Assembly: GCA_965228905.1 (NCBI GenBank)
Contig: CBDDII010000003.1
Coordinates: 1,674,001 to 1,738,000 of the forward strand
Source of the DNA: CALKXV01 sp965228905
GTDB lineage: Bacteria; Pseudomonadota; Alphaproteobacteria; Rhodobacterales; Rhodobacteraceae
Length of the DNA: 64,000 nt
Direction: 5' to 3'
The translations under genes and the position numbers were made by a program. Below are positions 25,767 to 36,100 of this stretch, in pieces (position 1 is the stretch's first letter; every line of letters starts with the position of its first letter). The notes beneath the pieces were generated by a model, which saw only the letters and a program-made list of their open reading frames with translations, had not been told where the DNA came from and made no database searches.

Positions 25767-26819
25767 ATGGCCCATGAACTGACCAGCCTGATCGCCCCCG
25801 GCAAAGACTTCGACACGATCATCGACGTGCGTGCACCTTCGGAATTTGCCGAGGATCACGTGCCGGGCGCGATCAGCCTGCCGGTGCTGAGCGACGAGGA
25901 ACGCGCCAAGGTTGGCACGATCTATGTGCAGGACAGCCCCTTCAAGGCGCGCAAGATCGGCGCGGCATTGGTGGCGCGGAACGCCGCCGCCCACATCGAA
26001 GGCCCGCTGGCCGAAAAGGACGGCGGCTGGCGACCCTTGGTCTATTGCTGGCGCGGCGGGCAGCGGTCGGGATCATTCGCCTCGATCCTCGCCCAGATCG
26101 GCTGGCGGACCGAGGTGCTGGCGGGCGGATACCAAAGCTATCGCCGCATGGTCGTGCAGCACCTTTACAAGGATGCCTTTCCCGCCCCTGTCATCCTGCT
26201 GGACGGCAACACCGGCACGGCCAAGACGGCGGTTCTGGGCAAGCTGGCTGCGCGGGGGGTGCAGACCATCGACCTTGAAGGGCTGGCCAATCACCGGGGA
26301 TCGGCCCTTGGGGCGCGAGGCGAACAACCCAGCCAGAAGGCCTTTGAAAGCGCACTGGCCGCCGCCGTGGCCGCGCTCGACCCGACACGGCCCGTGGTGA
26401 TCGAGGCGGAAAGCAGCAAGGTCGGCCGCCTGAACGTTCCGCCCAAGGTCTATGGCGCGATGAAGTCGGCCCGCCGCTTGCGCATCGCCGCACCGCTGAC
26501 CGCCCGCGCCGCATTTCTCACCCGCGAATATCGCGACGTGACCGTGGACCTGGATGTGCTGGGTGAAAGGCTCGACCGGCTACGTCGCCTTCAGGGGCAC
26601 GAAAAGGTCGATCACTGGATGGAACTCGCAAAATCGGGTGACTTTGAAACTCTAGCGGGCGAACTGATGCGCGATCACTATGATCCGCGCTACATCAAGG
26701 TGCGTGGCCGGTCGGATGCGTCATCTGAAACCGTTCTGGAAACCGATGGTCTGGACAACAGCCATCTTGATGCGCTGGCCGACCGGATCGAAAGGATCGT
26801 CAATTCGCCAAAAGGCTGA
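25767..26819 (+). CDS. selU: tRNA 2-selenouridine synthase SelU/MnmH
   Basis: A 350-residue two-domain enzyme. The N-terminal rhodanese domain has the catalytic C94 in YCWRGGQRSGSFA. The C-terminal P-loop domain has GNTGTAKT (147-154). It uses selenophosphate to replace sulfur by selenium at the wobble uridine of tRNAs for Lys, Glu and Gln. The selenophosphate synthetase gene faces it, and their 3' ends overlap by 20 bp. No selA or selB is in the window, so selenium use here may be limited to tRNA modification. Confidence 0.95.
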   Translation: MAHELTSLIAPGKDFDTIIDVRAPSEFAEDHVPGAISLPVLSDEERAKVGTIYVQDSPFKARKIGAALVARNAAAHIEGPLAEKDGGWRPLVYCWRGGQRSGSFASILAQIGWRTEVLAGGYQSYRRMVVQHLYKDAFPAPVILLDGNTGTAKTAVLGKLAARGVQTIDLEGLANHRGSALGARGEQPSQKAFESALAAAVAALDPTRPVVIEAESSKVGRLNVPPKVYGAMKSARRLRIAAPLTARAAFLTREYRDVTVDLDVLGERLDRLRRLQGHEKVDHWMELAKSGDFETLAGELMRDHYDPRYIKVRGRSDASSETVLETDGLDNSHLDALADRIERIVNSPKG

Positions 26820-28959
26820 CCGGTCCTTGTTCCTCCATCGTGCCGACCAGGGCGGCTGTGTGCCCCAGGGCGCGAACCTTCTCAAGCAAGCTCTCGGCCT
26901 CCCCGGCAGGCACCGCTGCCAACAGCCCGCCCGCCGTTTGGGGGTCGAACAACAGATCGCCTTCGGGCGTGGCGGGAACCTCCACCGGATGCGCCGCCCG
27001 GTTCGCCTCCCACAGGGTGGAGCGTAGGCCGTCTTTCGCCAGTTGCGGGGCACCGTCAAAGAATGGAATGGCCGCAATGTCCAGCCGCGCCGTCAGGCGA
27101 GACGCCTCGGCCATCCGACACAGATGCCCCGACAAGCCAAACCCGGTGACATCGGTCATGGCATGGGCGTGTTTGGACAGGATGCGGGCCGCATTCGCCT
27201 GAGATTGGCAAAGCACCTCCAGCAGCGACGCGATGCAATTTCCGTCCGCCAACCCTTGCATCTCTCCGGCGAACAACACGCCGGAGCCAACCGGGCGTGT
27301 CAGCAACAGGCGATCCCCCGGCTGCGCACCAGAGAGGACAATGGGATTGTCAGAGGCAAGCCCCGTCAGGCTGAACCCAAGGGAAAACTCCGCCCCGACC
27401 GAGGTATGTCCGCCCGCAATGACCGCGCCCTCGGCGGCGAACACTTCTGAAGCCGCGCCCATGATCTCGCCCATCCAGCGGCGCTGCATCTCGGGGCCAA
27501 GGGGCGGTAAGGTCACCTGCACCAGTGCAGCCTGCGGGCTTGCCCCCATGGCCCAGATGTCGCCAAGTGCGTGAAGCGCCGCGATCCGCGCGAAAACCCA
27601 AGGGTCGGACCAGAAGGCACGCAAGTGATCCGTTGTCAGCACCTGATGGCTGTCGCCAAACCTGACCACTGCGGCATCGTCGCCCCGGCCCAGTAGCACG
27701 TCGTCGCGATTGGCCAGATCAAGTCCGGCCAGGGCATTCTCAAGAACATCGGCCCCCACCTTGGCCCCGCATCCGCCGCACATGGGTTTCGCACCAAGCG
27801 CCTCTTCCACGCCCACGGCCCGTTCATCCGGCAGGGCGGGGCGCGGCATCGCGGGCAGATTGCCCAGTTTCTCCATAAAGGCCCGGTCGATCCGGTCCTT
27901 CCACCGCCAGACCCATTCCCCCGAGACCGACCGCCCCCATTTGTCGGCAAGGGCGGCCTTCCTCCCGAGCGAGACGAGTTTCAGGTAGTGCGCCTGTGGT
28001 CGAAACGCACGAAACTCGCCGCCCGAAACAGCCGCCCGCAGGTTGTCCGCCAGAACCGGTGCGGCCCGCACGGCAAAGACCCCGGCCTTGGGGCGGGGAG
28101 AGGCGGAAAGATGCGCACAATCGCCTGCGGCAAAGATCGAAGGGTCGTTCACGGACTGCAGGTTGGCATCGACGGTAATGAAGCCATCGGTCAGGTCCAG
28201 CCCCGTCTCGCCTAACCAGTCAAAAGGCCTTGCCCCCGCCGCGCCGACCGTCAAAGTCGACGGCACTTCGGAACCGTCGCTGAGTTCCAGACGATCCGCC
28301 AAGACACGCGCGACCGTCACGCCTTCCAGAACCGTGATCTTTTGTGCGGAAACCTCCTTCAAAAGTGCCTTTCGGGAAGCCTCGCTCACCCCGGCCAACA
28401 CCTTATTGGCCTCGATCACCGTGACACCCGCCGCATTCGGCAGCGCATGGCGCATCGCCATGGCAAGCTCGATCCCTGCAATCCCGCCGCCGATCAACGC
28501 AACCGACCCGGCCTTCCCCGACAGGTGCTCCTGCCAGCGCGTGGCAAAGGGGCCAAGCGGTTTCGCCGCGACCCCGTGTTCGGCAAATCCCTCGATCTCG
28601 GGCATGTCAGAGGTGTTGCCGATGTCGATGGACGCCACGTCATAGGCAATCGGCGCACGCCCCGTCACCTGCAACAGCTTGCCCGCACGGTCGATCCCCG
28701 TCACCTTGCCCAGAATGATCCGCGCCCCGGCAAAACGCGCCAAACGAACCAGGTCGATCTCAAGTTCGTCGCGCCCGTAATGGCCCGCCACGAACCCTGG
28801 CAACATGCCGGTATAGGGCGCAGTCGGGGCCGGGTTGATGACCGTCAGACGCGCACCGGGCAGGGGATCCATCCCCCATTTCCGCAACAACAGGGCATGG
28901 CTGTGCCCGCCGCCCACAAGGACGATCTCGCGCGTCAGGGGAAGTGGCAGCGTATCCAT
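26800..28959 (-). CDS. selD: Selenide,water dikinase SelD fused to an NADH-dehydrogenase-like flavoprotein domain
   Basis: A 719-residue fusion. Residues 1 to about 370 form an FAD/NAD(P)H pyridine nucleotide-disulfide oxidoreductase-like domain with GGGHSH (16-21), IGGGIAG (156-162) and AAGDCAH (277-283). From about 385 onward is SelD, with C394, C397 and K400 in the MCGGCGAK motif, GRGDDAAV, GGHTSVGAE and DVTGFGL. SelD makes selenophosphate from selenide and ATP. The flavoprotein part may reduce selenium compounds to selenide in place. The active-site residue is Cys, not Sec. Such fusions are known in alphaproteobacteria and cyanobacteria. The 3' end overlaps selU. Confidence 0.95.
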   Translation of the reverse strand: MDTLPLPLTREIVLVGGGHSHALLLRKWGMDPLPGARLTVINPAPTAPYTGMLPGFVAGHYGRDELEIDLVRLARFAGARIILGKVTGIDRAGKLLQVTGRAPIAYDVASIDIGNTSDMPEIEGFAEHGVAAKPLGPFATRWQEHLSGKAGSVALIGGGIAGIELAMAMRHALPNAAGVTVIEANKVLAGVSEASRKALLKEVSAQKITVLEGVTVARVLADRLELSDGSEVPSTLTVGAAGARPFDWLGETGLDLTDGFITVDANLQSVNDPSIFAAGDCAHLSASPRPKAGVFAVRAAPVLADNLRAAVSGGEFRAFRPQAHYLKLVSLGRKAALADKWGRSVSGEWVWRWKDRIDRAFMEKLGNLPAMPRPALPDERAVGVEEALGAKPMCGGCGAKVGADVLENALAGLDLANRDDVLLGRGDDAAVVRFGDSHQVLTTDHLRAFWSDPWVFARIAALHALGDIWAMGASPQAALVQVTLPPLGPEMQRRWMGEIMGAASEVFAAEGAVIAGGHTSVGAEFSLGFSLTGLASDNPIVLSGAQPGDRLLLTRPVGSGVLFAGEMQGLADGNCIASLLEVLCQSQANAARILSKHAHAMTDVTGFGLSGHLCRMAEASRLTARLDIAAIPFFDGAPQLAKDGLRSTLWEANRAAHPVEVPATPEGDLLFDPQTAGGLLAAVPAGEAESLLEKVRALGHTAALVGTMEEQGPVSLLAN

Positions 28960-28997
28960 GTCTTGTCCTAGCCAAACTGCCGGGTCTTGGCGAGGTT

Positions 28998-30032
28998 TCA
29001 GTACCCCGACATCTCAAGATAGCCTTCACCTTCGTGCGATCCGGTGATCCTCACCGGCCCCTCCCAATAGGAAACCTGCGTATCCATCCAACTGTCCGGG
29101 TAGATGGCCGAAATGCGGACGCTCAACGCCCTGTCGGGAAGTGAAATGTCCCAGACAATGGGAACCTCGCGCCCGGCAACCTCGGCCAATTCCACCTCTT
29201 TCATACCGAGCGCTGCCGGCCCCAAAGGCTCGGGTGTGCCATCCGCGTTAATCCAGGTGCCGGTGGTATAGGTGCCGCCGTCGGTGTCGCGCAGTTGAAA
29301 CCCCATCAGCTTCTCCCCGCTTTCGAAATGAAGCGACACCCAATCCCAGCCAAGCTGATCCCCCGACAAGGGCTGCGACGACCATTCCCGGTCCAGCCAG
29401 CCTTGCCCCGTCACCTCGACGACGCCCGATGGCAAGGTAAGCTCACCTGAAACGCGGTAGAAGGGTTGCGAGTAATAGTGGCTGGCCTGACCTGACTCGG
29501 ACTTTACCGAAAACCCCTCTTCGCCTTGGGGTACGAAGGGACGTTCCGCGTTCAGGGTCAATTCATACCGGAAATCAGTGCCTTGCGCCGACAACGTGAT
29601 GTCGTTCAGACTAGGCCCTTCCATCACCCATTCGTCGATCCAGGCCGAGAACGGATCCGCCATCACTCCCGATTGTCCGATACCACCCCGCGCCAGCCGT
29701 TCCGCCGAAAGATGACCATCCGGCGTCGAAACCGCCGCGTGCGCCATCCACGCCTGATCCTCCGCCGCGCCACCCGGCGCAAGAGCACTGCGAAAAAGCG
29801 TCCACTGGATGCCATAAGGCGTGCCTTCTGCGTCGGTCAGGTTCGCCGTGATGTACCACCATTCAATGCGGAAATCGGGGTGGGCGCCGTGGTCCTCGGG
29901 ATAGCGAAACCGTGTCTCGGGGTCGGGCAGGGCATAGCCCTCCGCAGTTTGTCCAAGCCCTGCAAATCCTTGCGCGACCGCCAGCATCGGCGCAAGGCAG
30001 AACAGAGCCGTCAACAACACCCTAGCGTTCAT
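28998..30032 (-). CDS. AttH/CrtC-like lipocalin-domain secreted protein
   Basis: A 344-residue protein with a signal peptide (MNARVLLTALFCLAPMLAVA). The HPDFRIEWWYIT block (51-62), the matching GQGWLDREWSSQPL and the DWVSLHFESGEKLMGFQLRD-type strand are hallmarks of the AttH/carotenoid 1,2-hydratase lipocalin-like fold. Members beside LolCDE-like genes are thought to bind a hydrophobic ligand in the periplasm. It overlaps the FtsX-type permease gene by 11 bp and is the last gene of that operon. Carotenoid hydratase function is unlikely because no carotenoid genes are near. The ligand is unknown. Confidence 0.85.
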   Translation of the reverse strand: MNARVLLTALFCLAPMLAVAQGFAGLGQTAEGYALPDPETRFRYPEDHGAHPDFRIEWWYITANLTDAEGTPYGIQWTLFRSALAPGGAAEDQAWMAHAAVSTPDGHLSAERLARGGIGQSGVMADPFSAWIDEWVMEGPSLNDITLSAQGTDFRYELTLNAERPFVPQGEEGFSVKSESGQASHYYSQPFYRVSGELTLPSGVVEVTGQGWLDREWSSQPLSGDQLGWDWVSLHFESGEKLMGFQLRDTDGGTYTTGTWINADGTPEPLGPAALGMKEVELAEVAGREVPIVWDISLPDRALSVRISAIYPDSWMDTQVSYWEGPVRITGSHEGEGYLEMSGY

Positions 30033-32421
30033 GGGTAAACACCCGGATCAGATCCGCAGGCGGCCGCTTGGCCAATTGCCGCGCGGGCCAAAGGCTTGCC
30101 AGCCCCGCCGCCGCCAGTGACAGGACCAACAGCCAAATCCATTGCATGGGGAAAAGCGACATTGGCAGGCGCCAACCAAAAGCCTCGACATTGATGACAG
30201 CCAGAAGAACCCAGGCCAGCCCAAGACCCACGGGCAAGGCCAGTACGAAGGTCAGAAAGGCAAGGACCAGCGCCCGGATCAATTCGATCTTCGCCAGATC
30301 CGCGCGCGTCATCCCAAGCGCCCAGACCGGCGCAAGCTGAGGCAGGCGCATCGACGACAGCGTCAGAAGGCTGGTCAGGATCGCGATGCCCGCGACAGCC
30401 AGGGTCAGCACGTTCAAGGCCCCGGTGACGGCAAAGGTGCGTTCAAAGATCGACAGGGAAAACGCTTTTAGCGCGCTCTGATCGACAAGGTTGTCTTCCG
30501 GCAGCCCGAATTCTTCAACCAGTGCGCGTTTCAGGGCCGGGGCTTCAACCTCGCCGACCAGCACCCCGAAGTCGCGTCGGTCGATGGCGTCGTAGCGGTC
30601 GATCAGCACCGGCAGGGGCAGAACGATCTGCCCGACCGGATTGCCGTAATCACTGTAGACACCCACGATCACCTCGCTGAACCCGCCGGGCAGGGGCAGG
30701 GGGTCGCCGGGGGCCAAACCTTCGCGCCGCGCCAGTTGTTCGTTCACAAGAACGCCGGTTCCACCCTCAAGCCTGTCCCAGGTGTCGGGCAGGGCGTCCA
30801 GAAGCGGCCAGTTCTGCGCGTAAACCGGATGATCGACCACGCCGTAAATCTCGGCGGGCGCGCCCAGAACCTCGCCATCGAAATGCCAGATCGGCAGAAC
30901 CGCGTCGCTCCGACCCTCCAGAAACGCCAGCAACGCCGGAATGTCACGCTCGTCCTCGACCGTCACGTAAAGGTCGCTGACCAACCGTTGATCCAGCCAG
31001 CCGGTGAAGGTCTCGCGAAAGCTCGACACCATCGTTCCCACACCGATGTTCGCCGCCAAAGCCAGCAAAAGCGCCATCAGCGCCAGCGACAGGCCCGGCA
31101 GTTGCTGGCGCGTATCGGCCCAGAACCATTCCGCCACCGGCGCACGTGCATGGCGGCCAGCAAGGCCCGTCAGCACGGTCAAAACTGCGGGCAGAACCAG
31201 AGCCGCCGCCAGAAGGAAACCGCCGAGCAGGACAAAGCCGCCGATCAACCCGCCAATCGCCCAGGCCACACCAGCCACGACAAGGCAACCAGCCGCCGCC
31301 AAAAGTTGCCACCGCATTGCCCGCATGTTCACCATCGCCCAGGCGCGGGGGCGAGCCGGGGCCAGCGGGGTCATCCGCGCCACCCGCAGCAAGCCACTTG
31401 CCGCCGCAAGGGCCGTGCCAAGACAGGCAATTGCGATCCCGCTCAGCCACCAGACGGGCGACAGGGTCAGCGTGCCTTCCACGCTTGCCCCGTAAAGCCC
31501 GCGCAGGGTGGCCGCGACATCCGGCAAAAGGCTCGCCGCGATCAGATAGCCAAGCAGGATGCCCAAAGTGCCGGCCACGAGAGCAAAGAACAAAAGCTCA
31601 AGCGTCAGAAAGACGACCAGCACCCGCGCGGTCACCCCAAGGGCGCGAAGCGTGCGAAACACCGGGCGACGCTGTTCAAAGGCAAGCCCGACCGCACCGT
31701 TGACGATGAACAGCCCGACAGCAAAGGACAAAAGCCCGAAAGCAGTGAGGTTCAGGTGGAAGCTATCGGTCAACCGGCCAAGGTCGTCGGCACTTTCCGG
31801 CGGACGGAGCCGCAATTCGGGCACAAGTTCGGACAGGGGCACCTGTTCCAGCGGTTGGTCTGTTGCAACCAGCAGGCGGGAAAACCCCTTGGACTCCAGC
31901 AAGGTTTTGGCAGTGAAGACGTCCACCAACGCCAACCCCGGTGCAAGACCCTCGACCGCGCGCACCCGCTCGCCGAACCCGGACAATCGCTCTGCTGTCG
32001 CGGGGGCGGCCAGGATCACACCGCTTTCCCCCAGCATCTCGGCAAAATCCACGGCGGCGGCGGCGATTTCGAGACCGCCCGCGTTCGGTGTCGTGAAGGG
32101 ATCCACCCCCAAAAGCCGCACGCGCCCCCGATCTGTCACCAGCCAGCCGTCGATCACGGGGCTGACCAGCCAACCCGCACGCCTCAGCGCGACGAAAGTC
32201 TGAACGGAAATCGTCGCCCCGTCCTCGCGCTCCAGTTCCTCAAGGCCACCCGCGCCCAGAACATTCGCCGCCTCGTCATAGGATTTCCGCGCCTCGGCAT
32301 TGATCGCTTGCACGCCGGACCAAAGCGCGGTGGCCAGCGACAACCCAAGGATCAAGGTCAACAACTGGAACGGACGCCGCCGCCAGTGGGACAAGAGCGC
32401 GGTCAGGACAGCCCCGCTCAT
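30022..32421 (-). CDS. FtsX/MacB-family ABC permease with duplicated membrane units
   Basis: A 799-residue permease. It has an N-terminal helix, a large periplasmic domain, four helices near the middle (about 240-420), a second periplasmic domain, and three C-terminal helices ending in LASLWPARQLAKRPPAD. This layout is that of long FtsX-domain permeases that carry two permease halves in one chain and drive mechanotransmission rather than classic import. It overlaps its ATPase gene by four bases and the lipocalin gene by 11. A likely job is moving a lipid or lipophilic compound out of the inner membrane to the AttH-like partner. Confidence 0.88.
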   Translation of the reverse strand: MSGAVLTALLSHWRRRPFQLLTLILGLSLATALWSGVQAINAEARKSYDEAANVLGAGGLEELEREDGATISVQTFVALRRAGWLVSPVIDGWLVTDRGRVRLLGVDPFTTPNAGGLEIAAAAVDFAEMLGESGVILAAPATAERLSGFGERVRAVEGLAPGLALVDVFTAKTLLESKGFSRLLVATDQPLEQVPLSELVPELRLRPPESADDLGRLTDSFHLNLTAFGLLSFAVGLFIVNGAVGLAFEQRRPVFRTLRALGVTARVLVVFLTLELLFFALVAGTLGILLGYLIAASLLPDVAATLRGLYGASVEGTLTLSPVWWLSGIAIACLGTALAAASGLLRVARMTPLAPARPRAWAMVNMRAMRWQLLAAAGCLVVAGVAWAIGGLIGGFVLLGGFLLAAALVLPAVLTVLTGLAGRHARAPVAEWFWADTRQQLPGLSLALMALLLALAANIGVGTMVSSFRETFTGWLDQRLVSDLYVTVEDERDIPALLAFLEGRSDAVLPIWHFDGEVLGAPAEIYGVVDHPVYAQNWPLLDALPDTWDRLEGGTGVLVNEQLARREGLAPGDPLPLPGGFSEVIVGVYSDYGNPVGQIVLPLPVLIDRYDAIDRRDFGVLVGEVEAPALKRALVEEFGLPEDNLVDQSALKAFSLSIFERTFAVTGALNVLTLAVAGIAILTSLLTLSSMRLPQLAPVWALGMTRADLAKIELIRALVLAFLTFVLALPVGLGLAWVLLAVINVEAFGWRLPMSLFPMQWIWLLVLSLAAAGLASLWPARQLAKRPPADLIRVFTHER

Positions 32422-33071
32422 CCCACGATCCTACCGTGCGACAGATGCAACCGCCGGTCCGCCGCCGCCGCAAGGCGTTCCGAGTGTGTGGCGATCAACA
32501 GCCCCGTGCCACGCTCCCGCGCCAGTCCAACCAGCAAGTCGAACACCGCCGATCCGGTCGTTTCATCAAGGTTCCCTGTCGGCTCGTCGGCCAGGATCAT
32601 ATCCGGGCCCGCCGCGATGGCCCGACCGATGGCAACGCGCTGCTGCTGACCGCCCGACAGATCCTCGGGAAACTTATCCAGTTGATCCGACAACCCCAGG
32701 GCCCCGGCCAGCGGCGGAAGCTCTGCCGTCCGCCCGGCCAGCCGCGCCTGAAATCCAAGGTTCTGGCCAACCGTCAGCGAGGGAATAAGGTTGAACTGCT
32801 GAAACACGATCCCGATGGCGCAGCGCCGCAAGGCGGCACGCGCGGCATCATCCATCGCCAGGACATCCGCCCCCCGGAACATCACCCGCCCCGAATCGGC
32901 AGGCTCCAATCCGCCAAGAATGTGCAACAGCGTCGACTTCCCTGACCCGCTTTCCCCGGTCAGCGCGACGACCTCGCCAGCCGACAGGGTCAGCGACACG
33001 CCGTCCAGCACCGTGACCGAAGCATCGCTGCCCGGAAAAGTCTTTTTCACACTCTCGACATCCAAGATCAT
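32418..33071 (-). CDS. LolD/MacB-type ABC transporter ATP-binding protein
   Basis: A 217-residue ATPase with Walker A GESGSGKST (39-47 region), LSGGQQQR, and Walker B ILADEPTGNLD, the last being typical of the LolD/FtsE/MacB group that pairs with FtsX permeases. The insert FQQFNLIPSLTVGQNL is also typical. It is the first gene of a three-gene minus operon with the permease and the lipocalin protein. It starts about 90 bp from divergent dnaE. Confidence 0.92.
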   Translation of the reverse strand: MILDVESVKKTFPGSDASVTVLDGVSLTLSAGEVVALTGESGSGKSTLLHILGGLEPADSGRVMFRGADVLAMDDAARAALRRCAIGIVFQQFNLIPSLTVGQNLGFQARLAGRTAELPPLAGALGLSDQLDKFPEDLSGGQQQRVAIGRAIAAGPDMILADEPTGNLDETTGSAVFDLLVGLARERGTGLLIATHSERLAAAADRRLHLSHGRIVG

Positions 33072-33161
33072 GACCCAAACCTATGCCGGTTTTTGCCGAA
33101 GGGTGCGAGGCCAAGTGACGCGGCTCTTTCCCTTCCCGCGATCCCTTTCTAAGGTCCGGTC

Positions 33162-36100
33162 ATGAGCAGCACCCCCGGTTTCGTCCACCTTCGCCTTCAT
33201 ACCGAATACTCTCTCTTGGAAGGGGCCGTTCGGCTAAAGAAACTGCCCGGCTTATGTGAAATGGCGGGGATGCCTGCCGTCGCCGTGACCGATACGAACA
33301 ACATGTTCTCGGCACTCGAATTTTCTGTCTCTGCTGCCGGGGCAGGTATCCAGCCTATCGTCGGTTGCCAGGTCGATCTGAACTATGCCGAAACCGCGCC
33401 GGGCGAAAAGGCGCTGCCACCGGCGCCCATTGTTCTGCTGGCCCAGTCCCGCGCGGGCTATGACAGCCTGATGAAGCTCAACTCCTGTCTCTACCTGCGC
33501 GACGCCGATTGGCCGCATGTGACGCTGGACGAACTCGCCCGCCATTCGACAGGGTTGATCTGCCTTTCGGGCGGACCCGACGGTCCGATTGGCAGGCTGT
33601 GCCGGGCAGGGGCGCGGCCCAAGGCCGAGGCCCTGATGAGCAAACTCGCGGCCATGTTCCCCGACCGCCTTTATGTCGAACTGCAACGCCACCCGACCGA
33701 GGCCGGGGCCTTGCCCGAGGCGGAACGGCTGTCCGAACGCCCGGCCATCGAAATGGCCTATGCGATGAACCTGCCGCTGGTCGCCACCAACGACGTCTAC
33801 TTCCCCGACGCCAAAATGTACGAGGCCCACGACGCGCTGATCTGCATCGCCGAGGGCGCCTATGTCGATCAACAGGCCGACCGTCGCCGCCTGACCCAGC
33901 AACACTATTTCAAGACGCCTGCCGAGATGGCCGCGCTTTTTGCCGACTTGCCGGAAGCCCTTGAAAACACCATCGAAATCGCCCGCCGATGCGCCTATGG
34001 GGCCGAGCGTTGCGATCCCATCCTGCCGCGCTTTGCCGATGACGAGGTGGAAGAACTCCGCCGTCAAGCCAAGGCGGGACTGGACGAGCGCCTTTCGGTG
34101 ATCGAAGCCGCCGCCCCGCGCGAGGAATACGACAAACGCCTTGAATTCGAGCTTGGCATCATCGAGGGCATGGGGTTCCCCGGCTACTTCCTGATCGTTG
34201 CCGACTTCATCAAATGGGCCAAGGATCACGACATTCCAGTCGGCCCGGGCCGTGGTTCGGGGGCGGGTTCCCTTGTCGCCTATGCGCTGACCATCACCGA
34301 CCTCGATCCCTTGCGCTATTCGCTCCTGTTCGAACGGTTCCTGAACCCCGAACGGGTCTCCATGCCCGACTTCGACATCGACTTCTGCATGGACCGGCGC
34401 GAAGAGGTGATCCGCTATGTCCAGGATAAATACGGCAAGGACAAGGTGGGCCAGATCATCACCTTCGGCGCGCTTCTGTCCAAGGCCGCCGTCCGCGACG
34501 TGGGCCGCGTCTTGCAGATGCCCTATGGCCAGGTGGACCGGCTGTCGAAACTGATCCCCGTCGAGGGCGTCAAACCCGTCTCCATCGAAAAGGCCCTGTC
34601 GGACGAACCGCGCCTGCGCGAAGAGGCCAAGGCGGAAGAGGTCGTCGACCGCCTTCTGACCTATGGCCAGCAGGTCGAGGGGCTCTTGCGCAACGCCTCG
34701 ACCCACGCCGCCGGCGTGGTGATCGGCGACCGGCCTCTGGACGAGCTTGTTCCGCTCTACCGCGACCCGCGCTCGGAAATGCCTGCAACCCAATTCAACA
34801 TGAAATGGGTTGAACAGGCGGGGCTGGTGAAGTTCGACTTCCTTGGCCTGAAGACCCTGACCGTCATCCAGAACGCACTGGAACTCTTGAAGAAACGCGG
34901 GATCGAGATCGACATCGGGCAAATTCCGCTCGACGATGAACCCACCTACGACCTCTACGCCAAGGCCAAGACCGTTGCCGTGTTCCAGGTGGAATCCAGC
35001 GGCATGATGGACGCGCTTCGCCGCATGAAACCCACCTGCATCGAAGACATCGTGGCTCTTGTGGCGCTCTACCGTCCCGGCCCGATGGAAAACATTCCGC
35101 AGTATTGCGACGTGAAGAACGGCCGCGCCGAACGCGAACGCCTGCACCCTTCGATCGACCACATCTTGGATGAAACCCAGGGCATCATCGTCTACCAGGA
35201 ACAGGTGATGCAGATCGCCCAGGAAATGGCCGGTTACACCCTTGGCGGGGCCGACCTCTTGCGCCGCGCCATGGGCAAGAAGATCCAGGAGGCGATGGAC
35301 GCCGAGCGCCCGAAATTCATCGCCGGGGCCAAGGAAAACGGCGTCGACGACAAGAAGGCGCTGGAAGTCTGGAACCTTCTCGACAAGTTCGCCAACTACG
35401 GGTTCAACAAGTCCCACGCCGCCGCCTATGCGGTCGTCAGCTATCAAACGGCATGGCTGAAGGCGAACCACCCGGTCGAATTCATGGCCGGCGTGATGAA
35501 CTGCGACCTGCACCTCACCGACAAGCTGTCGATCTACGCCGAAGAGGTGCGCCGCGGTCTCGACATTGACATCGTGCCGCCCTGCGTCAACCGCTCCGAA
35601 GCGCGGTTCTCGGTCACAGAAGGCAAGCTGGTCTATGCGCTTGGCGCGCTAAAGAACGTAGGTGTCGAAGCGATGAGGCTCATTACCGAGGCGCGCGAGG
35701 AAAACGACGGTAAGCCTTTCGTCAACCTCTTTGATCTCGCCCGCCGCGTGGATCTGAAAAAGATCGGCAAGCGCCCCCTCGAAATGCTGGCCCGCTCGGG
35801 CGCTTTCGACCAGTTGGACCAGAACCGCCGCCGTGTCTTCCAATCGCTCGACGCGCTCACCGCCTATTCCGCGGCGATCTTCGAACAACGGAACTCCAAC
35901 CAGGTTTCGCTTTTCGGCGAAGCGGGCGACGACCTGCCCGAGCCGCGCCTTTCCCCCGTCGACGATTGGCTGCCGAACGAACGACTGGCCGAGGAAATGA
36001 CCGCCATCGGCTTCTACCTCTCAGGCCATCCGCTCGACGACTATGCCGTTGCGCTCAAGCGAAAGAACATGCTGACGCTGGCCGAGCTTCAGGAAAAGGC

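Noticed and set aside
26820..28645. Plus-strand frames under the selD fusion
   Set aside because: They are antisense shadows; the SelD and flavoprotein motifs are all on the minus strand.
28998..30032. Carotenoid 1,2-hydratase CrtC
   Set aside because: The fold matches, but there are no carotenoid genes nearby and the operon partners are an FtsX/LolD transporter, so the AttH-type role is preferred.
33252..35513. Long minus-strand frame of 753 codons under dnaE
   Set aside because: It is antisense to well-conserved dnaE motifs and has a His/Gly-rich composition typical of GC-rich shadow frames.
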